Shown here one piece after another: positions 1 through 5,156 of a stretch of 10,670 nt of DNA; position 1 is the stretch's first letter, and each line of letters starts with the position of its first letter. The translations under genes and the position numbers were made by a program. The DNA is from Gordonibacter sp036659115 (lineage in GTDB: Bacteria > Actinomycetota > Coriobacteriia > Coriobacteriales > Eggerthellaceae), in assembly GCF_036659115.1 (NCBI RefSeq), contig NZ_JAVXDF010000080.1; one strand, written 5' to 3'. The notes beneath the pieces are model-generated. The model made no database searches and was not told where the DNA came from. It was given only the letters and a program-made list of their open reading frames with translations.

Positions 1-1153
1 CGTTGCGGCGGTAGACCTCGCCCATGGCCGCGAACGCCTCGGGATTGGAGAAGTCCACGTACACGCCGCCGCTGGGCGAACCGCCCCCGTCGTGGATGGC
101 CTTGGCGATAGTCCGCGTGAACGTGATGCGGTCGAGCGTGGAATAGTCCATGCCGCGGAAGAAGTAGTTGTCGTTGGCATCGCAGATGTACTCGCAGCAC
201 AGGTTGTCGGCGCCGATGCCACCCACGAACGTGGCCGCAAGGCCCGTCGGATACATGCTGATCAGGTCGAATTGGAAGAACTCAGAATCCTGCAACGCCG
301 CACCGCGCCGGTAGGCCGCCGCATCCACATCACCGGTGTTGTCGGGCGAGTTGATGGACGTGGGCGCCACGGTGTTCCACCCGTAGATCCACGAACTGGC
401 ACCTGTACATGACACCGTCGATTTCGCACGGAACACGCGTACCGTACCCGTAGGCACATGCAAGCCGACCGCGCCGATACAGGCACCGTCCTCGATGATC
501 ACGTCGGTGATCATGGTCTGGTCGAAGATGCGCGCACCCGAGCGCTCCACCGAGTCGGTGAAATAGCGCGGAAAGCCGTTGAACGTGCCGAACAGCGGGT
601 AGCCCGGCTTGTCCAGCCCGGGCACGAACGCGCCCGTCTCGTCGCGCATGAACAGGTTGTTGCCCTCCTGCGCATAGCGCAGCAGCAGGTTGCGATCCTC
701 GACGGAGAACGCCTCGTGGGTGGCCTTCGCGATCTTCTTGTTCGTCAGCTCGTTTAGCACGAAGTCCTCGGACTGGTCCCACGGCGTGTCGGTCTGGATG
801 AAGTTCACCCAGTTGCACCAGTTGTAACCGCAGGCACCGCCGAAGTGGAACGGCCCTTTCTCGACGACCACCACGTCCTTGCCTTGCTTGTAGGCTTCAA
901 GCGCGGCGTGGGAACCGGCAAGGCCGCCGCCGACGATAAGGATGTCGGTGTCGTAGAGCTCGTAGAGCACCTGCTCGCCGCCGCTGCCACCCGCAGGAGC
1001 GGCACCCGAACCCGAACCGCCTGCCGGAGCCGCGCATCCGCTTAGCGCACCTGAGAGCATGATCGTGCCGAATGCGACGGCGCTACCACCCAGGAACGTG
1101 CGCCGGGACATGCCCACCCGGTCCGGCATCTCTTCGCTATGACCGTGTTTCAT
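1..1153 (-). CDS. Tat-exported FAD-dependent fumarate-reductase-type oxidoreductase (3' part outside window)
   Basis: The frame is open from an ATG at 1153 to the window edge (384 codons, C-terminus missing). An AAGGAGG ribosome binding site sits just upstream (about 1159-1166). Residues 16-23 are a twin-arginine signal (SRRTFLGG) followed by a hydrophobic stretch ending in a lipobox LSGC with Cys40, so the protein is probably exported folded and lipid-anchored. A Gly/Ser/Ala/Pro linker (41-59) leads into the FAD-binding domain: IVGGGLAG at 73-80 and VVVVEK at 94-99. Further family marks are NTGDVDAAAYRRGA (near 275-290) and EFFQF...MYPTG ending near 303. In fumarate reductases and succinate dehydrogenases the last motif normally reads HPTG; here Tyr301 replaces the His, so a substrate other than fumarate is plausible. 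Related Eggerthellaceae flavoproteins reduce diverse organic acceptors at the outer face of the membrane; the acceptor here cannot be told. No electron-donor subunit or regulator is visible next to it. Confidence 0.9.
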   Translation of the reverse strand, partial: MKHGHSEEMPDRVGMSRRTFLGGSAVAFGTIMLSGALSGCAAPAGGSGSGAAPAGGSGGEQVLYELYDTDILIVGGGLAGSHAALEAYKQGKDVVVVEKGPFHFGGACGYNWCNWVNFIQTDTPWDQSEDFVLNELTNKKIAKATHEAFSVEDRNLLLRYAQEGNNLFMRDETGAFVPGLDKPGYPLFGTFNGFPRYFTDSVERSGARIFDQTMITDVIIEDGACIGAVGLHVPTGTVRVFRAKSTVSCTGASSWIYGWNTVAPTSINSPDNTGDVDAAAYRRGAALQDSEFFQFDLISMYPTGLAATFVGGIGADNLCCEYICDANDNYFFRGMDYSTLDRITFTRTIAKAIHDGGGSPSGGVYVDFSNPEAFAAMGEVYRRN

Positions 1154-1219
1154 TCGATCCCCTCCTTGATTTCTCCCCCAGTCCCTCACGAGACGATCGG
1201 CCTCTCGCCGACTACCCCT

Positions 1220-1248
1220 ATTGTTCCGGGTTGCCCGAAGAAGTTCAA
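1220..1248 (-). promoter_or_regulatory. Weak candidate promoter for the flavoprotein gene
   Basis: On the minus strand TTGAAC (1248-1243) and AACAAT (1225-1220) are separated by 17 bases, each matching the sigma-70-type consensus at 4 of 6 positions. It would give a leader of about 60 bases before the ATG at 1153. It lies between the trkA-operon terminator and the gene, the place where a promoter is expected, but the match is modest and other positions are possible. Confidence 0.25.
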
Positions 1249-1283
1249 AGAACGGAATGCAAGTTCGTGTACGTCGAAAAGAC

Positions 1284-1320
1284 AAAAAACGGGATTGTCC
1301 GTCTAAAGCGAACAATCCCG
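1284..1320 (-). terminator. Intrinsic terminator of the trkA-type operon
   Basis: A perfect 9-bp inverted repeat, CGGGATTGT (1290-1298) and ACAATCCCG (1312-1320), encloses a 13-base loop. Read on the minus strand, the stem is followed directly by six T (1289-1284). This is a classic Rho-independent terminator placed 25 bases after the stop codon of the downstream TrkA-type gene. It separates that operon from the flavoprotein gene. Confidence 0.85.
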
Positions 1321-1344
1321 CAAGCAGTTCCCGCTTTTCGTGCT

Positions 1345-2016
1345 CTACAATCCCTTGAACAGCGCGCGCACCTCGTCAAGAACTTCGGTATCGGCAGCTA
1401 TGATCGCCGTGTCGCCGGGATAGAGAACCGTCTCCTCATTCACCACCTGCACGTCGTCTTTCGTGGACACGGCAACCAGCAAGCTATCCTCAGGCATAAG
1501 CAACGACGAGGCCAAGACGCCCGATTCGTTGGAATGGTAGCGCATACGCGGCACTACGATCTCGGCCAACTGCACGTTGCCGTGCGTCAGCGACGAGGCC
1601 ACGCTGACACTGCCCAGCAGGGTCTCTTCCTCGATGAGGTTGGCAATGAGCGTGGTAGACGACACGCATTCGATGCCCACTTCACGGAAGATGCGCAGGT
1701 TCTTCGGGTTGTTCACACGCGCGATGCAGCGCGGCACGTTGAACACACGCTGCGCGATTTCGCACGACACCAGGTTGTCGTCGTCTTGGCCTGTCGTGGC
1801 CACAAACACATCCGACTTGCGGATACCCGCATCCTCCTGGTACTTCGAGTCGCAACCGTCGCCGTGAATCACCAGGTAGCGGCCTTCCAGCACGATGGAC
1901 AGATGGTCAGCCGTCTGCAAGTTCTCTTCGATCACGGCCACATCGTTGCCGCTGAGCAGCAGTACCGAGGCCAGATATTCTCCGATCTTGCCGCCGCCGG
2001 CAATAACGATATACAT
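1345..2016 (-). CDS. TrkA-type K+ transport regulatory subunit (second gene of pair)
   Basis: This 223-residue protein is a cytoplasmic RCK/KTN subunit, expected to gate a Trk/Ktr-type potassium channel in response to bound nucleotide. The Rossmann domain starts at residue 1 (VIAGGGKIGEYLA, with GGGKIG at 7-12), has an acidic residue at the end of strand 2 (Glu30), and continues through IHGDGCD and VFVATTGQDDDN to about residue 135. The remainder matches a TrkA-C domain, ending TVLYPGDTAIIAADTEVLDEV. Its AGGAG ribosome binding site (2027-2023) overlaps the stop codon of the gene before it, which fixes the ATG at 2016 and suggests translational coupling. Paired single-RCK genes of this kind are common in Actinobacteria (ceoB/ceoC of Mycobacterium). 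No TrkH/TrkG/KtrB membrane subunit is present in the window. The operon ends at the terminator 25 bases downstream. Confidence 0.92.
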   Translation of the reverse strand: MYIVIAGGGKIGEYLASVLLLSGNDVAVIEENLQTADHLSIVLEGRYLVIHGDGCDSKYQEDAGIRKSDVFVATTGQDDDNLVSCEIAQRVFNVPRCIARVNNPKNLRIFREVGIECVSSTTLIANLIEEETLLGSVSVASSLTHGNVQLAEIVVPRMRYHSNESGVLASSLLMPEDSLLVAVSTKDDVQVVNEETVLYPGDTAIIAADTEVLDEVRALFKGL

Positions 2017-2025
2017 AACCTGCTC

Positions 2026-2691
2026 CTAGTCCTGAATATAGCGGGAGAACGATTCGATCAGCTCGTGGCGAACGCACACCAGCACGGAATCGCCGTGGTA
2101 CAGAATGGAATCGCGCGTGGGAATAGACGAGGCGGAACCGTCGCCGCGCTCGAACGCGACGATGCGGATATCGTGGTCGCGCTCAATCTCCGACACGCGA
2201 ATGGTGCGGTGGTCATCGTCGCGCCAGCTCAGATCGAGCGAGAAGCGCAGGAGCTCGAACTCTCCGAACGTATCGATATGGGCGCCATGACCCGATATGA
2301 TCTTGCTGAACACGTCCTCGGCCACCAGCGATGTACCGCATACGTGGTCGATGCCCAGCTGCATGTAGGCGCGTTCGTGATCGGGGTTGTACAGGCGGGC
2401 GATAACATGGGGCACGCCGAACAGGCGGCTACCCACTTCTGCCACCATCAGGTTCGTATTGTCGAACTGGGTAACGGCCGCAATGACGTCGCACTCCTCA
2501 ACCCCGGCCTTGACAAGCGTCTCCTCGTCGAAGCCCAAACCCTGCACCGTCGATCCATTGAAGTTGCGGCCTAGGTTCGCAAACGCATCAGCATTGCGGT
2601 CGATGACGCACACGTTGCTGCCGTTGTCCGACAGCATATTCGCCAACTGCGACCCTACACGGCCGCATCCGACGACGATAACGTTGTCCAT
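2026..2691 (-). CDS. trkA: TrkA-type K+ transport regulatory subunit (first gene of pair)
   Basis: This 221-residue cytoplasmic protein has one RCK_N domain plus one TrkA-C domain. The dinucleotide site is VIVVGCGRVGSQLA (GCGRVG at 8-13), with Asp31 of CVIDRN at the end of strand 2, the pattern typical of NAD(H) binding. TVQGLGFDEETL and DVIAAVTQFDNTN (69-80) are characteristic family segments. The TrkA-C part covers about 145-221, ending in SILYHGDSVLVCVRHE. E. coli TrkA has two such units in a chain of about 458 residues; here two genes each code one unit, so the pair may assemble as a hetero-oligomer. The ATG at 2691 is supported by a GAGGA site 7 bases upstream. The next gene follows after 9 bases. 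The two proteins are clearly diverged from each other, so this is not a recent duplication. Confidence 0.93.
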   Translation of the reverse strand: MDNVIVVGCGRVGSQLANMLSDNGSNVCVIDRNADAFANLGRNFNGSTVQGLGFDEETLVKAGVEECDVIAAVTQFDNTNLMVAEVGSRLFGVPHVIARLYNPDHERAYMQLGIDHVCGTSLVAEDVFSKIISGHGAHIDTFGEFELLRFSLDLSWRDDDHRTIRVSEIERDHDIRIVAFERGDGSASSIPTRDSILYHGDSVLVCVRHELIESFSRYIQD

Positions 2692-2795
2692 GACGCTTCC
2701 TCAATCTTTTCAGGCGCACAGCACGCCGTTTTCCGTTCGGGTCCCAGCATACTGCATGATCGCATCTTGCATCCAGCTCAGCACCGTTCGGCAAC

Positions 2796-2831
2796 AAAAA
2801 AGCGCCGGCATCACCTCGATACCAGCGCTTT
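2796..2831 (-). terminator. Intrinsic terminator of the secreted glucosaminidase-like gene
   Basis: On the minus-strand transcript the arms 2831-2819 and 2811-2799 form a 13-bp stem around a 7-base loop (2818-2812), followed by a T-run ending at 2796. Two pairs are G-U wobbles on the minus strand but would be mismatches (A-C) on the plus strand. The hairpin therefore works as a terminator only for the minus-strand gene, whose stop is at 2870-2872. Confidence 0.85.
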
Positions 2832-2869
2832 GCAACATTCGGTTCTGCCGACAGGACCCGTCGGTCCTC

Positions 2870-3667
2870 TTAGATCAGCTGCATTTGGCCCAGCGTGTTG
2901 TTGAACCAATGCTCGGCATTCGGCGGGCAGTATTTCTGGGCGTAAGCCATGGAAATAGTGTAGCCGTATACGTTCGCCAACCCGGCAACATGGGTATTGA
3001 TAGCCTCTTCCCAACCGGAGAACCCAGACTGTCCCCAGCCCCAAGCATTGAACGGCTTGAAGCAGACGGCACCCTTCGAACTCTCGGTGTTGGAAATAGC
3101 TGGCGACCAGCGCGGATCGACACTGCTAGTCCAAGCAGCCGTGGCAAAGGTAACGCCCTGGCCCGCAAGCGGAGAGCCCGCGAGGTACGCATCGATGCGA
3201 CCGGTCCATTCGGCAATGAACGCTTCCTTGCCGACGTTCCAATCAACCTCGCTCAAATTGACGGCGACGGGAGCAGGAGCCGTTGCCTGCTGCTGGGCCA
3301 TCTTCTCGCTCGCAGCGGCAATGCGCGCTGCTTCCTCGGCTCGGGCAGCTTCCTCCGCCGCGATGCGATCGGCCTCTTCCTTTGCCTCAATAGCCTTGAT
3401 GCCCTTGGAGATATCGCGCTTTGCGGTGCTGCTCAGTACCGTTGTTTCGCGAGCAGCCTCATCGCTCGCTACCTGCGTCAGCGACGCAGATTCTGCCTGG
3501 GATGCCGAAGTGCTCATCTCGTCGATACCAAAAGCCTCGACATGAGAACCCGTGCTCCCGGCAGAAGCGAAACCGAACCCGATGCACCCGGCAAGTACCA
3601 GGGATGCGCATCCTACCGCCGCGATTTTTGCGACAAGGCTCGACTTCCGCTGCTTGTATTTTTTCAC
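2870..3667 (-). CDS. Exported protein with coiled coil and lysozyme/glucosaminidase-like C-terminal domain
   Basis: This is a 265-residue protein when started at the GTG at 3667; an in-frame TTG at 3673 has better spacing (10 bases) from the AAAGG at 3688-3684 and is the alternative. The basic start KKYKQRK is followed by a hydrophobic segment (11-35) containing LAGC with Cys28, which could be a lipobox; a plain membrane anchor is also possible. Residues about 86-127 are an Ala/Glu-rich coiled coil. A short Pro/Ala spacer leads into the C-terminal domain (about 140-265) with VDPRWSPAISNTESSKG, then FKPFNAWGWG, WEEAINTHVAGLA and AQKYCPPN. The TESS segment around Glu195, followed by an NAWGWG-type turn, resembles the catalytic region of transglycosylase or N-acetylglucosaminidase folds acting on peptidoglycan. 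Cys202 and Cys247 could form a disulfide. The exact enzyme class is not certain. The gene is monocistronic, with its own promoter candidate and terminator. Confidence 0.8.
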   Translation of the reverse strand: MKKYKQRKSSLVAKIAAVGCASLVLAGCIGFGFASAGSTGSHVEAFGIDEMSTSASQAESASLTQVASDEAARETTVLSSTAKRDISKGIKAIEAKEEADRIAAEEAARAEEAARIAAASEKMAQQQATAPAPVAVNLSEVDWNVGKEAFIAEWTGRIDAYLAGSPLAGQGVTFATAAWTSSVDPRWSPAISNTESSKGAVCFKPFNAWGWGQSGFSGWEEAINTHVAGLANVYGYTISMAYAQKYCPPNAEHWFNNTLGQMQLI

Positions 3668-3789
3668 TGCCAAAACTCGGTAACCTTTCTTTGAACAGCG
3701 CAAGGCCTTGCCGTCGGAACGGTGACAGCGTGGTAAGTTGTGAGGGTGGTTGCTGCCGGAAGGGCCGATATGCTGTTTTAACAAGGCGT

Positions 3790-3819
3790 ATTTTAGCCCA
3801 TCTGACCCCCCTGGGGCAA
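3790..3819 (-). promoter_or_regulatory. Candidate promoter of the exported glucosaminidase-like gene
   Basis: On the minus strand TTGCCC (3819-3814, 4 of 6) and TAAAAT (3795-3790, 5 of 6) are separated by 18 bases. It lies just downstream of the hairpin at 3826-3842 and would yield a leader of roughly 110-115 bases, long enough to hold regulatory structure. Confidence 0.4.
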
Positions 3820-3820
3820 A

Positions 3821-3850
3821 AAGATGTGGAGAGGGCCTCCACGTTTTGTT
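3821..3850. terminator. Hairpin, probable terminator (possibly bidirectional)
   Basis: GTGGAG (3826-3831) pairs with CTCCAC (3837-3842) around a 5-base loop. On the minus strand the stem is followed after two bases by CTTTTT, and on the plus strand by GTTTTGTT. With genes only on the minus strand nearby, its likely job is to stop transcription coming from the PspC-protein gene before the next promoter. The 6-bp stem is short, so strength is uncertain. Confidence 0.45.
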
Positions 3851-3881
3851 CGCTTGACAAACGAGAAAAGCAAAGACGTGC

Positions 3882-3905
3882 AGGTGGTTGTGCATGCTTC
3901 CCAAG
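3882..3905 (+). repeat. 24-base exact duplicate, left flank of the assembly gap
   Basis: The 24 bases immediately before the N block are identical to the 24 bases immediately after it (4006-4029), in the same orientation. They contain the 6-bp palindrome GCATGC. Identity right up to both gap edges points to overlapping contig ends rather than to a biological repeat, although an unresolved tandem repeat is not excluded. Confidence 0.9.
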
Positions 3906-4005
3906 NNNNNNNNNNNNNNNNNNNNNNNNNNNNNNNNNNNNNNNNNNNNNNNNNNNNNNNNNNNNNNNNNNNNNNNNNNNNNNNNNNNNNNNNNNNNNNN
4001 NNNNN
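3906..4005. other. Assembly gap, 100 N
   Basis: Exactly 100 undetermined bases, the conventional filler for a gap of unknown length. If the flanking 24-mers are one and the same sequence, the true gap is zero or negative and the real intergenic distance is 124 bases shorter than drawn. Confidence 0.98.
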
Positions 4006-4029
4006 AGGTGGTTGTGCATGCTTCCCAAG
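4006..4029 (+). repeat. 24-base exact duplicate, right flank of the assembly gap
   Basis: Second copy of the 24-mer at 3882-3905, directly abutting the N block. No third copy was noticed elsewhere in the window. Confidence 0.9.
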
Positions 4030-4114
4030 AGACCGATTCACGAATGGAGCAACAGCGCGTAGGATGTTCGAGCTCCGTCGGATGCCCAAGCGCTCCGACA
4101 GGGCCCCCGATGGT

Positions 4115-5122
4115 CTATATCAGATGTATGGCGAGCGGAAGCACGTATTCGCGACCAGGCGGAAACGTCAGGACAAGCGCCTCGGTTGACCCGGGAACAG
4201 CATACCAGCCAAGGCCTGCAACACAGAACGCCACAAAGCACAGGCCTGCAGCCAAGGTCCACCACCACGAGCGCAGTGCCGACCCGATAACGAAGAGCCC
4301 TACCATCATAAGCAGCAGCGGCCACAAATTCTCGAGCATCACCCGGATGGTGGACCAGCTTACGATGTCCAAGCTCATAAAGAGAAGCGTACCCCCCAGG
4401 CAGAACAGCATGAGCCCGTTCACGAACCGCTCCATACGATGACCCGACTCGGCGGGTACTACCAGGTCCACCATGCCCACGATAACCAAGACAAGCGGCC
4501 AGAACTGCCACCATGAAACGCCCTCGACGGAATCACGCAGCAACGCTGCCACCCCAAAGAACAGCAACAAGGCGCCCACGATAATAGCAGCCCTCACGCC
4601 ACCCGACCGGTGCCGAGGAGCTTCTGGAGCTTGCGGAGCTGCTACAGGTGCAGCCGCCGGAGCGACTGGCGGCTGCTGCGGCGACGCGTACGTTGGCGGC
4701 ATGTACGTTGGCGGCATGTCTCGTTTTGCCTGGTAAGCCCAAGCCGCAGCAGCAGGCGGCTCGGGAGGCACGTGCCCTGAGCCGACATATGGCTCATGCG
4801 GGGAACGAGGGGCGGCGCCATAGGGAGAGCAAGACGCTCCATCAGCCTTGCCTCGCACGTCTTCGTGATTCATGCGCCCATAGGTATCAGAGCAAGCGGA
4901 TTGCGGCTCTACATCGAGCGGGCGATCGCATTCCGGCTCTTGCGGCAGCACGACCCAAAGCGCCACATAGGCAACCGCGAACAACCCGGCCGACAGCACG
5001 GAAAGCGCCACAACCAGAATACGCACGACCAGCGGGTCGGTGTTGAAATAATCGGCCATGCCGCCGCACACGCCTCCGACGAGCGCGTGACGCGAACGAT
5101 AGAGCCGCTTCTCGGTATTCAA
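4115..5122 (-). CDS. PspC-domain membrane protein fused to LiaI/LiaF-type transmembrane module
   Basis: An envelope-stress-type membrane protein of about 335 residues. The N-terminus is a PspC domain (RLYRSRHALVGGVCGG...ADYF, then a hydrophobic segment 31-60 ending WVVLP). Residues about 65-175 are hydrophilic and Pro/Ala-rich, with a duplicated MPPTY. The C-terminal third has about five membrane segments (179-196, 206-223, 236-256, 267-284, 289-310), with the WWQFWPLVLVIVG and LWPLLLMMVG motifs typical of the LiaI-LiaF-TM module. The soluble C-terminal beta domain of LiaF is absent; the protein ends soon after the last helix. Start choice: AGGAGG lies 5 bases before a TTG at 5122 and only 2 before a GTG at 5125, so TTG is preferred. 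It follows the CNNM-type gene by 34 bases and is probably cotranscribed with it. The family role (sensing or protecting a stressed membrane) is known for PspC and LiaF, not shown here. Confidence 0.87.
   Translation of the reverse strand: MNTEKRLYRSRHALVGGVCGGMADYFNTDPLVVRILVVALSVLSAGLFAVAYVALWVVLPQEPECDRPLDVEPQSACSDTYGRMNHEDVRGKADGASCSPYGAAPRSPHEPYVGSGHVPPEPPAAAAWAYQAKRDMPPTYMPPTYASPQQPPVAPAAAPVAAPQAPEAPRHRSGGVRAAIIVGALLLFFGVAALLRDSVEGVSWWQFWPLVLVIVGMVDLVVPAESGHRMERFVNGLMLFCLGGTLLFMSLDIVSWSTIRVMLENLWPLLLMMVGLFVIGSALRSWWWTLAAGLCFVAFCVAGLGWYAVPGSTEALVLTFPPGREYVLPLAIHLI
4688..4717. repeat. Perfect 15-bp tandem repeat, two copies, inside the PspC-protein gene
   Basis: GTACGTTGGCGGCAT occurs at 4688-4702 and again at 4703-4717. 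It is in frame and encodes the duplicated five-residue unit MPPTY in the disordered linker. Perfect identity at the DNA level suggests recent duplication, and the copy number may vary between strains. Confidence 0.9.
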
Positions 5123-5156
5123 CACTGCCTCCTGGCTAAACTATCGAAGACAAGCG

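Larger units (their letters stand above)
3668..4114. other. 447-base non-coding region containing the assembly gap
   Basis: No believable gene was found here. From left to right it holds the leader of the exported wall-hydrolase-like gene (with a 12-bp palindrome at 3700-3711 and a direct repeat of GACAGCG/GAACAGCG at 3724-3730 and 3693-3700), a promoter candidate at 3790-3819, a hairpin at 3826-3842, the duplicated 24-mers around 100 N, and about 85 bases following the PspC-protein stop codon. That last stretch contains one inverted repeat (GTCGGA 4077-4082, TCCGAC 4094-4099) without a T-run. Reading frames drawn through the N block are meaningless. Confidence 0.75.

Noticed and set aside
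1072..2574. Plus-strand 500-codon open frame
   Set aside because: Antisense to the flavoprotein 5' end and both TrkA-type genes, which carry unmistakable family motifs. The His/Gln/Arg-rich product has no domain and no ribosome binding site, and is a by-product of GC-biased third positions.
2746..2775. Possible promoter for the trkA operon (TGGATG, 18 bases, TATGCT)
   Set aside because: Only 3 of 6 and 4 of 6 consensus matches; too weak to list, although a promoter is expected between 2692 and 2795.
2387..3694. Plus-strand 435-codon open frame
   Set aside because: Antisense to the first TrkA-type gene and the exported hydrolase-like gene and crosses a proven terminator hairpin; no recognisable protein features.
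3668..3904. Upstream extension of the exported hydrolase-like protein (MGSMHNH...)
   Set aside because: It would place the signal peptide in the interior and cover the promoter and terminator candidates; the signal-peptide start at 3667 (or 3673) is far more sensible.
3882..4029. CRISPR or mobile-element interpretation of the duplicated 24-mer
   Set aside because: Only two copies, located exactly at the gap edges, with no spacer structure, no terminal inverted repeats and no transposase or Cas gene nearby.
4077..4099. Inverted repeat after the PspC-protein gene as its terminator
   Set aside because: 6-bp arms with an 11-base loop and no T-run on the minus strand; the hairpin at 3826-3842 is the better candidate.
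3459..4442. Open frames running through the N block
   Set aside because: The 100 N are filler of unknown true length, so no frame across them is meaningful; the flanking sequence shows no protein family.
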